From Candidatus Nitrosopumilus sp. (lineage in GTDB: Archaea > Thermoproteota > Nitrososphaeria > Nitrososphaerales > Nitrosopumilaceae), in the NCBI GenBank assembly GCA_029941825.1, contig JAPYTM010000020.1, positions 1 to 11,086 on the forward strand: a stretch of 11,086 bases of DNA, written 5' to 3'. This document shows, piece after piece, positions 1 through 6,610 of this stretch. The notes under the pieces were generated by a model. That model saw only the letters and a program-made list of their open reading frames with translations, ran no database searches and was not told where the DNA came from. Position 1 is the stretch's first letter, and each line of letters begins with the position of its first letter. The position numbers and the translations under genes are program-made.

Positions 1-154
1 AATCTATCATTCTGCATTATTTTTTAATAGCAATCTTGTATTAAATAATTTAAATCAAAATCAGGTTATTACCTAAATTAATCATAAAAAGAAGATGAAA
101 GACATTCCGCCTACCAATAAGTAAATCTAAGTTAAATGATGTTGAGATATTTAC

Positions 155-322
155 ATGAAAAAGTATTGTTCTAGATGTGGAACAAAATTTGATTGTCAGT
201 CACAATCCATATGTTGGTGTATTGTATTTCCACCAATTCCCAAAGATTCTATTGATGATAATACTGACTGTATGTGTAAAAAATGTCTAACAAAAACATA
301 CTTTGAAAGAATTTTTTCTTAA
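155..322 (+). CDS. Small cysteine-rich CWC-type protein
   Basis: A 55-residue protein beginning MKKYCSRCGTKF and ending TAA at 320-322. It has eight cysteines: C5-x2-C8, C14, the C20-W-C22 signature, then C39-x-C41-x2-C44. This layout matches the cysteine-rich CWC family of small proteins (Pfam 'Cysteine-rich CWC'), which are presumed metal-binding, probably zinc; their function is not known. No signal peptide or membrane segment is visible. The ATG at 155 is the only start that keeps the first CxxC pair. The next gene starts 33 bases downstream on the same strand but has its own TATA-like box, so the two need not be co-transcribed. The family call rests on motif recognition only. Confidence 0.72.
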   Translation: MKKYCSRCGTKFDCQSQSICWCIVFPPIPKDSIDDNTDCMCKKCLTKTYFERIFS

Positions 323-331
323 TTTATTAAA
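323..331 (+). promoter_or_regulatory. TATA-like box for the 356-685 gene
   Basis: TTTATTAAA is centred about 29 bases before the ATG at 356, the spacing expected for an archaeal TATA box serving a leaderless transcript. No Shine-Dalgarno sequence lies between the box and the ATG. Confidence 0.45.
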
Positions 332-355
332 TCCTAAAATTAGATTAGAATAATC

Positions 356-685
356 ATGAAGCTGGTATCATTTGGTAATAAAAGGAATTATGAGGATTTT
401 AAAAAACAAATTCCAATTAAAGTTCAACCTCTCTTGGATTCCATTCGAAATTATTGCTTTTCTTTAGGAGAAAATGTGGTCGAAGATATTAGAATGCATA
501 GAGTTGTTTTTGGAAAATCAATGTCCTTTAGATGGTTTGCAGATGTATCACCTGAAGAAAATTCCATTATCATCAAAATTCAAAAAAGTCGAAAAGAACC
601 CCATAGTATCATTCAGATAGAGTTAGATCAGAATTTAGATGAACTTAAAAAAAGTCTAAAAGAAGCCTTTGAAACAATTCATTGA
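356..685 (+). CDS. DUF5655-like small protein of unknown function
   Basis: A 109-residue soluble protein. The core, about residues 25-108, has a helix containing LLDSIRNYCFSLGENVVED, a stretch with aromatics and basics (FGKSMSFRWFADV, 52-64), a beta segment (SIIIKIQKSRK, 70-80) and a C-terminal helix (LDELKKSLKEAFETI). The order and the 'SLG-(D/E)-x-VxE' helix resemble the DUF5655 domain, found alone or attached to predicted nucleases and transport-related proteins. The function is unknown, and I see no obvious catalytic residues. It is probably leaderless, with TATTAAA just upstream. It is followed directly by a run of eight T and converges on the PAC2 gene. The family assignment is tentative; the gene itself is solid. 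Confidence 0.6.
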   Translation: MKLVSFGNKRNYEDFKKQIPIKVQPLLDSIRNYCFSLGENVVEDIRMHRVVFGKSMSFRWFADVSPEENSIIIKIQKSRKEPHSIIQIELDQNLDELKKSLKEAFETIH

Positions 686-693
686 TTTTTTTT
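686..693 (+). terminator. Poly-T terminator after the 356-685 gene
   Basis: Eight consecutive T residues begin directly after the TGA stop (683-685). Archaeal RNA polymerase terminates at such U-tracts without needing a hairpin, and none is seen here. Confidence 0.55.
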
Positions 694-706
694 AAGATGA
701 ATTATT

Positions 707-712
707 AAAAAA
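707..712 (-). terminator. Possible poly-T terminator after the PAC2 gene
   Basis: A run of six A on the plus strand, read as T6 on the minus strand, lies 8 bases past the TAG stop of the PAC2 gene. With the opposing T8 at 686-693 it could insulate the two convergent genes. Confidence 0.35.
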
Positions 713-719
713 TAAAGAA

Positions 720-1400
720 CTAGTTCTCAAAACTTTTTTCTGTTTCTTGAGCCATTAATTCTAAACTACTGATGTCACCTAGTTTTCGATATGTCAATTT
801 TTCCAAAGTTTTGATTATGCTAATTGCTGCTCTATACTGAGGAATTTGTGGATCATTTAGTTCGCCATACATTCCAATACCATTAATACCATTTTGCTTT
901 GCAAATCCTAAAATTAATCCATTAAATCCTGTTATCATTGATTTTTGTGGTGTTGTTTCAATTCCCATTCCAATAATTTGTTTTGTTAGGTCTTTAGATG
1001 TAGTAGTTACAAAAGTTTTAGGATTTTTATTTAATATCCTAGGAGTGTGAAAGCCCCCCAATGTGTAGATAAATTTGGCTGAATATTTTTTGGATACATC
1101 AATCACATCTTGACATAATGCATTAAGTTCTTGATTACTGTTTGGTTGCCCTGTACCACCTCCAAAAATAATTAGTCCATCGGTGAATTGGTATTCCCAA
1201 TTTTCTAATGGAACATCAATGTATCCTCCCTTGTCAATTACATATGTTGGAAATTGACTTTTTGCTGTTCGGAATTTTCTAGAATTCAAACTCTTATTGA
1301 TAAAATTAACAACTATACTACCTACATTTCCCATATCTTGCATAGCTGCAATAATTATTGGTTTTTCAATTTCAGGTTCTTCAGTTTGAAAAAATTCCAT
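720..1400 (-). CDS. PAC2 family protein (proteasome-assembly-chaperone-like)
   Basis: A 226-residue soluble protein. It shows the PAC2-family pattern: an N-terminal strand followed by a glycine turn (IIIAAMQDMGNVGSIV, residues 15-30), a central strand and Gly-rich loop (GLIIFGGGTGQP, 75-86), a third strand (FIYTLGGFHTPR, 110-121), and the family-typical TGFNGLILG (157-165) followed by GMYGEL (176-181). PAC2 proteins are related to eukaryotic proteasome assembly chaperones. In archaea their role is mostly inferred, as chaperones for 20S proteasome-like assemblies or as uncharacterised proteins. The ATG at 1400 has a TATA-like box about 26 bases upstream, which favours this start and a leaderless mRNA. 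No link to the neighbouring glycine cleavage genes is evident. Confidence 0.85.
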   Translation of the reverse strand: MEFFQTEEPEIEKPIIIAAMQDMGNVGSIVVNFINKSLNSRKFRTAKSQFPTYVIDKGGYIDVPLENWEYQFTDGLIIFGGGTGQPNSNQELNALCQDVIDVSKKYSAKFIYTLGGFHTPRILNKNPKTFVTTTSKDLTKQIIGMGIETTPQKSMITGFNGLILGFAKQNGINGIGMYGELNDPQIPQYRAAISIIKTLEKLTYRKLGDISSLELMAQETEKSFEN

Positions 1401-1420
1401 TTTTCTTTTTAATTTTGAGT

Positions 1421-1430
1421 TTAATTAAAT
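1421..1430 (-). promoter_or_regulatory. TATA-like box for the PAC2 gene
   Basis: On the minus strand this reads ATTTAATTAA, centred about 26 bases upstream of the PAC2 ATG at 1400. There is no Shine-Dalgarno sequence near the ATG, so a leaderless transcript is likely. Confidence 0.45.
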
Positions 1431-1459
1431 ATGTATCTTGTTTTACATTCAAGAAGGAT

Positions 1460-1558
1460 TTAAGTTTCTCTAACCTTTGGAAGATTCCAATTATACTTCA
1501 TTGCAAGTAGTCTTATTCCAGTTGCTGCAACAATTCCAATTATTGATGAAATTACTAT
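1460..1558 (-). pseudogene. C-terminal relic of a TRIC/UPF0126 channel gene
   Basis: A 32-codon open stretch on the minus strand ends at TAA (1462-1460). It is closed on its upstream side by an in-frame TAA at 1561-1559, inside the end of lipA. It begins with a hydrophobic segment (SSIIGIVAATGI) and continues LLAMKYNWNLPKV before the stop. This closely resembles the last transmembrane helix and the R-L-L-A-x-(K/R)-(Y/F)-x-W-x-L-P tail of the TRIC cation channel / UPF0126 (glycine-transporter-like) family, whose members are about 200 residues long. Only the tail remains: there is no plausible start codon and the rest of the gene would lie where lipA now sits. I read it as a deletion relic. A chance resemblance is the main alternative, but the length and order of the match make that less likely. 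Confidence 0.55.
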
Positions 1559-2445
1559 TTATTCACATTTTTTGTAATTAGATCAATAACATCTGATGCT
1601 CTAAATGAACTTCTAACAAAAGGACCAGATTCAACATGTAAAAATCCTAATTTTTTTAAATCAAGTTTTAATTGATAAAATGTTTCAGGAGTTACAAATT
1701 CTTTTACTGGAATATGTAATTGAGAGGGCTGCATGTACTGACCAAGAGTAATAATATCAACATCTACATCTCGAAGATCTTGTGCAGATTTTAGAATTTC
1801 ATCTTTTGATTCCCCCAACCCCAACATCAAAGAGGATTTTGTAAAAATGCGGGAATCTAATTCTTTTATATTTTTTAAAACTTTTAGTGATTGTTTGTAA
1901 TTTGCTCTAGGATCTCTAATTGTATGACTTAATCTTTGGACTGTTTCAATATTATGACCAATCACATGAGGATTCGCTTGTACAATTGTTTGAATAAATT
2001 TTTCATTGCCACTAAAATCAGGAATTAACGACTCAACTACTGTATCTGGGCATTCAGATTTGATGCACCGTATGGTTTTTGCAAAATGCTCAGATCCCTC
2101 ATCTAAAAGATCATCCCTACACACAGATGTAATTACGACATAACGAAGATTCCATTCCTTAATTGCTTGGGCTACATGTTGTGGTTCCTCAGAATCTAAT
2201 TCAAATGGTTTTCCAGTATTTACGTTACAGAATTTGCATCCACGAGAACACACATCACCCATAATCATAATTGTTGCAGTACCAGAATCCCAACACTCTG
2301 AAACATTAGGGCATGATGCCTCTTCACAAACAGTGTGGAGATTATATTTTTGTATAGTCTTTTTTACTTTAACATAATTTTCACCTGAAGGAATTTTCAT
2401 TTTTAGCCAACTAGGACGAATTAAGCTCATCAATTCAATTAACAT
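1555..2445 (-). CDS. lipA: Lipoyl synthase (radical SAM)
   Basis: Inserts two sulfurs into a protein-bound octanoyl chain to make the lipoyl cofactor, here presumably on the H-protein encoded next door. It carries both LipA cluster motifs. Cys40, Cys45 and Cys51 (CEEASCPNVSEC) hold the auxiliary, sulfur-donating 4Fe-4S cluster. Cys66, Cys70 and Cys73 (CSRGCKFC) hold the radical-SAM cluster. The C-terminal RSS (278-280) carries the conserved serine ligand of the auxiliary cluster; the usual following Tyr is Phe here. At 296 residues it has normal family length. The start is uncertain: Met1 at 2445 or Met6 (MSLIRPSWLK) at 2430. The latter has a TATA-like box 26 bases upstream and would give 291 residues. 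It is divergent from gcvT and its 3' end touches the channel relic. Confidence 0.95.
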   Translation of the reverse strand: MLIELMSLIRPSWLKMKIPSGENYVKVKKTIQKYNLHTVCEEASCPNVSECWDSGTATIMIMGDVCSRGCKFCNVNTGKPFELDSEEPQHVAQAIKEWNLRYVVITSVCRDDLLDEGSEHFAKTIRCIKSECPDTVVESLIPDFSGNEKFIQTIVQANPHVIGHNIETVQRLSHTIRDPRANYKQSLKVLKNIKELDSRIFTKSSLMLGLGESKDEILKSAQDLRDVDVDIITLGQYMQPSQLHIPVKEFVTPETFYQLKLDLKKLGFLHVESGPFVRSSFRASDVIDLITKNVNK

Positions 2446-2449
2446 ATAA
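2444..2449 (+). promoter_or_regulatory. TATA-like box for gcvT, overlapping the lipA 5' end
   Basis: ATATAA is centred about 26-27 bases before the gcvT ATG at 2473. It overlaps the upstream candidate start codon of lipA (2445-2443, minus strand) and lies back to back with the lipA TATA-like box. Confidence 0.45.
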
Positions 2450-2451
2450 CA

Positions 2452-2459
2452 AATAATAA
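2452..2459 (-). promoter_or_regulatory. Possible TATA-like box for lipA
   Basis: On the minus strand this reads TTATTATT, about 26 bases upstream of the second lipA start candidate (Met6, 2430). If real, it makes 2430 the true leaderless start. The motif is weak in such an A+T-rich background. Confidence 0.3.
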
Positions 2460-2472
2460 CATTTTACTTTGT

Positions 2473-3528
2473 ATGCTATCACCATTTTTTAAAAATCATT
2501 TAGAACTAAAAGCAAAAATGGTTGACTTTCATGGATGGGAGATGCCAATACAATACTCCGGAATTATGGGTGAACACAAAAATGTTCGAGAGAACGTTGG
2601 GTTGTTTGATGTTTCTCATATGGGAAAATTCAAAATTACGGGAGATGTAGAATCACAAATACAAAATTTGATTACAAATGATATTTCAAAAATTAGTGAC
2701 AAGCAATCCATCTATTCTCCAATGTGTAATGAGAAAGGTGGAATAATTGATGATGTTATAATTAGTAAAATCAATTCAAATGAATTTGTATTTATTGTAA
2801 ATTCATCAAACATCAAAAAAGATTTTGAATGGATCACAAAGAATGTAAAATCATGTGAAATTCAAAATCTTACAAATGAGTATGCACTCTTAGCACTACA
2901 AGGACCAAAAGCAGAAAATATTCTAAGAGATGCAGGAGTTGAGGAAATTAAAAATCTAAAAGTATTTCATTTGTTAGAATCAAAACTTTATGGAATAGAA
3001 TGCATCATTTCAAGAACTGGTTATACTGGAGAAGATGGATTTGAATTATTTTTTGACTCAAAACAAACTCAAATTTGGGATGAATTATTGAGCATAGGCT
3101 CAAAATATGGAATAAAACCAATCGGACTAGGTGCACGAGATACACTAAGACTAGAAGCTGGATTGATGCTATATGGAAATGATATTGATGAAACAATCAC
3201 ACCACTTGAGGCTCCACTAAAATGGACCGTCAAATTTGAGACAGAATTTATCGGAAAATCAGCACTAGAGCAGAAAAAAGTTGAGAGAAAAATGAGAGGT
3301 TTTGAAATCAATGAAACAAAGAGAGTTGCAAGAAAGGGAAACAAGATTTTCAATGAAGGGAAAGAGGTAGGGATAGTCACATCAGGAAGTTTTTCCCCAA
3401 CACTTGGTAAACCAATTGGGTATTGTTTTGTTCCCATAGAGTATCCCATGGAGAAAGAAATTAAGATCGGTATTGGGGATAAACACTATAGTGGTAAGAT
3501 TGTATCCACTAGATTTTACAAAAGATAA
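2473..3528 (+). CDS. gcvT: Glycine cleavage system T-protein (aminomethyltransferase)
   Basis: Takes the aminomethyl group from lipoylated H-protein, releases NH3, and passes the methylene group to a tetrahydropterin carrier (tetrahydrofolate in characterised enzymes). The 351 residues show the full GcvT layout. The N-terminal folate-binding domain has FHGWEMPIQYSG (19-30), GLFDVSHMG (43-51), the GGIIDD pterin-site segment (89-94, with the conserved Asp pair) and VNSSNIKKD (109-117). RTGYTGEDGFELF follows at 181-193, then GARDTLRLEAGLMLYGND (220-237) and a C-terminal barrel domain (about 275-351) with TSGSFSPTLGKPIGY. The ATG at 2473 starts family homology almost at once and has a TATA-like box about 27 bases upstream, so it is probably leaderless. 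A T7 tract follows the gene, and the rest of the system lies downstream on the same strand. Confidence 0.96.
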   Translation: MLSPFFKNHLELKAKMVDFHGWEMPIQYSGIMGEHKNVRENVGLFDVSHMGKFKITGDVESQIQNLITNDISKISDKQSIYSPMCNEKGGIIDDVIISKINSNEFVFIVNSSNIKKDFEWITKNVKSCEIQNLTNEYALLALQGPKAENILRDAGVEEIKNLKVFHLLESKLYGIECIISRTGYTGEDGFELFFDSKQTQIWDELLSIGSKYGIKPIGLGARDTLRLEAGLMLYGNDIDETITPLEAPLKWTVKFETEFIGKSALEQKKVERKMRGFEINETKRVARKGNKIFNEGKEVGIVTSGSFSPTLGKPIGYCFVPIEYPMEKEIKIGIGDKHYSGKIVSTRFYKR

Positions 3529-3535
3529 AAACAAC

Positions 3536-3545
3536 TTTTTTTAAA
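3536..3545 (+). promoter_or_regulatory. T-tract: TATA-like box for gcvH and possible gcvT terminator
   Basis: TTTTTTTAAA begins 8 bases after the gcvT stop and is centred about 26-27 bases before the GTG of gcvH at 3567. The spacing fits a leaderless archaeal promoter for the gcvH operon. The same T7 run (3536-3542) could terminate part of the gcvT transcripts. Confidence 0.45.
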
Positions 3546-3566
3546 GAGACTATTTCAGTCTTCCCT

Positions 3567-3947
3567 GTGACAGAGAAGAAATTTACAAAAGAGCATGAAT
3601 GGCTTGAAAATAGAGATCAAATTGTAATTGTAGGAATTACAGAATTTGCACAAGATCAACTTGGAGATATCGTATCAATTGAATTTCCTCAAGTAGCAAG
3701 TTCATTTAAACAAAATGATGTCATGGCAATTATTGATTCAGTTAAAGCATCATCAGATATCTATTGTCCAATAGATGGAGAAATAATTGGGATCAATGAA
3801 AAATTGTTAGAGCAACCTGAATTGATTAATCAATCACCTTATGACGAAGGATGGATTGTTAAAATTAAACCAAGCAGTCCCGATCAATTAAATTCTTTAC
3901 TTTCTAAAGAACAATATGACAACCTAGTAGGTCAAAATAAGGAATAA
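3567..3947 (+). CDS. gcvH: Glycine cleavage system H-protein
   Basis: Lipoyl carrier protein that shuttles the aminomethyl group from P- to T-protein and delivers electrons to L-protein. It is 126 residues long, normal for the family. It opens with FTKEHEWLE (6-14), then GITEFAQDQLGDIVSIEFP (23-41) and the lipoylation hairpin DSVKASSDIYCPIDGEI, in which Lys60 is the modified lysine (equivalent of the family ES-V-K-A-x-S/A motif). NQSPYDEGWIVKIKPS, toward the C-terminus, is also typical. It starts at GTG 3567; no ATG fits, and the TATA-like tract about 27 bases upstream supports this choice. It is the first gene of a tight operon, with gcvPA starting 3 bases after its stop. It is the likely substrate of LplA/LplB and LipA encoded around it. 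Confidence 0.96.
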   Translation: MTEKKFTKEHEWLENRDQIVIVGITEFAQDQLGDIVSIEFPQVASSFKQNDVMAIIDSVKASSDIYCPIDGEIIGINEKLLEQPELINQSPYDEGWIVKIKPSSPDQLNSLLSKEQYDNLVGQNKE

Positions 3948-3950
3948 ACA

Positions 3951-5204
3951 ATGAACTTTATTCCACATACTAAAGATGACATTTCCAAAATGCTTTCAGT
4001 TGTAGGATGCTCGACTTTGGATGAATTGGTTTCAGAATTCAAACCAAGACTTTCTGAACTAAAGCTAGATGAACCAAAAAGTGAGATGGATATTGTATCT
4101 TACATGACTGCTTTATCAGAAAAAAATTCGCCAATGAAATATTTTGCAGGTGGAGGTTCGTATGATCATTACATCCCATCAATTATTAGTCATCTAGTAT
4201 CAAGGGGAGAATTTCTCACATCATACACACCATACCAGCCAGAAGCTAGTCAAGGAGTATTGCAGGTATTATACGAATTTCAGACATTCATATGCCTACT
4301 TACAGGCATGGATGTTTCAAATGCATCCCTATATGATGGTGCATCAGCCTTAGCAGAGGCGGCATTACTATCTAGTGCACATACAAAACGAAAAGGTGTT
4401 TTTGTAGAAGATGGGCTTAATCCAAATTATTTCAAAGTTCTCCAGACATACTGCGATGGAACAGAACTATACATTACAAATTCAATTGATCAAAATACTG
4501 CATGTGTAATTTCCCAGACTCCAGACTTTAAGGGTAACATCAAAAACCCATCAGGATTAATTGAGAAAACTCATCAAAACAATGCACTTTTCATAAATTG
4601 CATTTCTGATGCAACATCTTTAGCAATAATAAAAACACCTGGAGAGTTTGGAGCAGATATTGTTGTAGGAGAAGGTCAATCATTTGGAATTCCAAAAAGT
4701 TTTGGGGGTCCATATTTAGGCTATATTGCAGTAAAGGAATTTTTGACAAAAAAATTACCTGGAAGAATAGTAGGAATGACTACAGATGACAAAGGTAATG
4801 AAGGATTTGTATTAACACTACAAGCAAGAGAACAATTTATCAGAAGAGAACGGGCTACTAGTAACATCACTACAAACCAGACACTCTTAGCACTAACTAC
4901 AACAATATACCTAGCATCTCTAGGAAAATCAGGACTTCAAAATGTAGCTAGAGCATCATACCATAGAGCACATGTATTACAAGAAAAGTTATGTAAAAAT
5001 GGTTTTGAGTTAATCAATACAAATCCATTTTACAATGAATTTTTAGTAAAATCACCCAAATCAACTGAAAAAATAATTGCAGATTTGATGGAAGATAATA
5101 TTTTAGCGGGCATAGATATCGGAGACAACAAACTACTAATCTCGTGTACTGAAAAAAATTCACTTCAAGATATTGATTCGTATATTTCAAAGGTGATTGC
5201 ATGA
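3951..5204 (+). CDS. gcvPA: Glycine dehydrogenase (decarboxylating) subunit 1, P-protein N-terminal half
   Basis: The N-terminal half of a two-subunit, PLP-dependent glycine decarboxylase (P-protein); with GcvPB it forms the enzyme that decarboxylates glycine onto H-protein lipoate. Family landmarks are present: YFAGGGSYDHYIPSIISH (64-81), SYTPYQPEASQGVLQ (91-105), TGMDVSNASLYDGASALAEA (118-137), GADIVVGEGQSFGIP (234-248), FGGPYLGY (251-258) and GFVLTLQAREQFIRRERATS (285-304). At 417 residues it is somewhat shorter than the usual 440-450. The loss appears to lie around residues 172-182, where the segment between the strand after 'LQTYC' and 'TACVISQTPDF' is compressed. The gene starts 3 bases after gcvH and overlaps gcvPB by 4 bases (ATGA), implying translational coupling. 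Confidence 0.95.
   Translation: MNFIPHTKDDISKMLSVVGCSTLDELVSEFKPRLSELKLDEPKSEMDIVSYMTALSEKNSPMKYFAGGGSYDHYIPSIISHLVSRGEFLTSYTPYQPEASQGVLQVLYEFQTFICLLTGMDVSNASLYDGASALAEAALLSSAHTKRKGVFVEDGLNPNYFKVLQTYCDGTELYITNSIDQNTACVISQTPDFKGNIKNPSGLIEKTHQNNALFINCISDATSLAIIKTPGEFGADIVVGEGQSFGIPKSFGGPYLGYIAVKEFLTKKLPGRIVGMTTDDKGNEGFVLTLQAREQFIRRERATSNITTNQTLLALTTTIYLASLGKSGLQNVARASYHRAHVLQEKLCKNGFELINTNPFYNEFLVKSPKSTEKIIADLMEDNILAGIDIGDNKLLISCTEKNSLQDIDSYISKVIA
5192..5197 (+). promoter_or_regulatory. Shine-Dalgarno site for gcvPB
   Basis: GGTGAT within the end of gcvPA, 3 bases before the gcvPB ATG at 5201. It complements the conserved AUCACC of the archaeal 16S rRNA 3' end. It shows that internal operon genes here can use SD-led initiation, in contrast to the leaderless first genes. 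Confidence 0.5.
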
Positions 5205-6610
5205 AATTAATTTTTAATTACAACCAATCAAACACAAATCATACCCCTCAAGAAAATGATGTAGATTTACCTGAAGAGCTAAAAAGAGGATCTCTTCCAT
5301 TAAATGATGTTAATGAAATTCAAATTATTAGACACTATACAGAGTTATCAAGAAAAAATTATGGTATTGATACTAATTTCTATCCTCTAGGCTCTTGTAC
5401 CATGAAGTATAATCCCAGAGTCAATGAGGATATTGCCAAACTACCAGGATTCTCAAATATTCACCCCCACACGCCTGCAAATCATGCCCAAGGTGCCCTT
5501 GAAGTAATTTGGGAATTAGAAGAGATTCTCAAAGAAATCACTGGCATGGATGCTTTCTCACTTCAGCCAGCTGCTGGCTCACAATCAGAATTACTTGGAG
5601 TAATGATTGCCAAAAAATATTTTGCAGAAAAAAATGAAACCAGAACTAAAATTATAATTCCAGATTCTGCTCATGGAACAAATCCTGCAACTGCTGCAAT
5701 GTGTAAATTCCAAACAGTTACCATTCCAACAGATAAACGTGGAAACATGGATATTGATGAATTCAAAAAAGCAATAGGAAAAGATATTGCAGTTGTAATG
5801 ATTACAAATCCAAATACTCTAGGGTTATATGAAGAGAATTTATCTGAGATTAAAAATATTGCAAAAGAAAACGGTGCACTAATGTATTGTGATGGTGCAA
5901 ACATGAATGCACTTTTAGGAATTAGTAAACCAGCTGATCAAGGATTTGATATGATTCATCTAAACTTGCACAAAACATTTTCAACACCACATGGTGGAGG
6001 AGGGCCTGGAGGAGGTTCACTAGGAGTAAAATTATTTCTTGAAGATTATCTACCAATTCCAAGAATTAAAAAAGAAAATGAGAAATTTGTTTTTGATTCA
6101 AACAAAGAAAAAAGTGTTGGTAAATTACATTCATTTTATGGAAACTTTGGAATTATTGTACGTGCACTAACATACATTAAATCCTGGGGAGTAGACATTC
6201 AAAAAATTTCACAAATTGCAGTGCTTAATGCAAACTATCTTTTTTGTTTACTAAAAGATGATTTTGATGTGCCATATGATAGACGATGTGCACATGAATT
6301 TGTAATTTCTGCTAAAAACTTTGGCGAAAAAAGTACAATTAACATTGCAAAAAGAATTATAGATTATGGATTTCATGCACCTACAATTTACTTTCCATTA
6401 ATTGTTAAAGAAGCATTAATGATAGAGCCAACAGAAACTGAAAGCAAAGAAACACTTGACGAGTATGCCAAAGTCTTGAAAACAATCATCAAAGAATTAC
6501 AAGAAGAGCCTGAATTAGTCAAAAATGCCCCTCATACCACGCCTGGAAGGCTAGATGAGGTAAAAGCTGCACGAAAGTTGAACCTACGATGGATTCCAAA
6601 TGAATCATAA
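5201..6610 (+). CDS. gcvPB: Glycine dehydrogenase (decarboxylating) subunit 2, P-protein C-terminal half
   Basis: The catalytic, PLP-carrying half of the split P-protein. The PLP lysine is Lys258 in NLHKTFSTPHGGGGPGGG (255-272), the hallmark of the family. Other landmarks are YPLGSCTMKYNPR (61-73), QPAAGSQSELLG (122-133), IPDSAHGTNPATAAM (153-167), TNPNTLGLYE (202-211) and DGANMNALLG (231-240). Toward the C-terminus come MIEPTETESKETLDEY and the late TPGRLDEVKAARKLNLRW. The length of 469 residues is slightly below the common 480-500, with no obvious lost motif. The ATG overlaps the gcvPA stop by 4 bases and is preceded by GGTGAT. The 3' end overlaps lplB by 11 bases. Its partner is GcvPA, encoded immediately upstream. 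Confidence 0.96.
   Translation: MKLIFNYNQSNTNHTPQENDVDLPEELKRGSLPLNDVNEIQIIRHYTELSRKNYGIDTNFYPLGSCTMKYNPRVNEDIAKLPGFSNIHPHTPANHAQGALEVIWELEEILKEITGMDAFSLQPAAGSQSELLGVMIAKKYFAEKNETRTKIIIPDSAHGTNPATAAMCKFQTVTIPTDKRGNMDIDEFKKAIGKDIAVVMITNPNTLGLYEENLSEIKNIAKENGALMYCDGANMNALLGISKPADQGFDMIHLNLHKTFSTPHGGGGPGGGSLGVKLFLEDYLPIPRIKKENEKFVFDSNKEKSVGKLHSFYGNFGIIVRALTYIKSWGVDIQKISQIAVLNANYLFCLLKDDFDVPYDRRCAHEFVISAKNFGEKSTINIAKRIIDYGFHAPTIYFPLIVKEALMIEPTETESKETLDEYAKVLKTIIKELQEEPELVKNAPHTTPGRLDEVKAARKLNLRWIPNES

Noticed and set aside
63..74. AGGT-TATT-ACCT inverted repeat as an operator
   Set aside because: Four-base arms are too short to be meaningful, and it lies about 80 bases from the nearest start.
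95..124. Nine-codon ATG frame (MKDIPPTNK) upstream of the CWC gene as a leader peptide
   Set aside because: Too short, with no attenuator-like hairpin or codon repeat; expected by chance.
2446..2472. Glycine riboswitch ahead of gcvT
   Set aside because: The gap to gcvT is only 27 bases and appears to be promoter; there is no room for an aptamer, and the gaps before gcvH (38 bases) and lpd (26 bases) are too short as well.
3069..3449. 126-codon open frame on the minus strand inside gcvT
   Set aside because: It lies wholly antisense to a gcvT frame with full family motifs and has no recognisable domain of its own.
5671..5904. 77-codon minus-strand frame inside gcvPB
   Set aside because: Antisense shadow of the conserved SAHGTNPATAAM region; no independent support.
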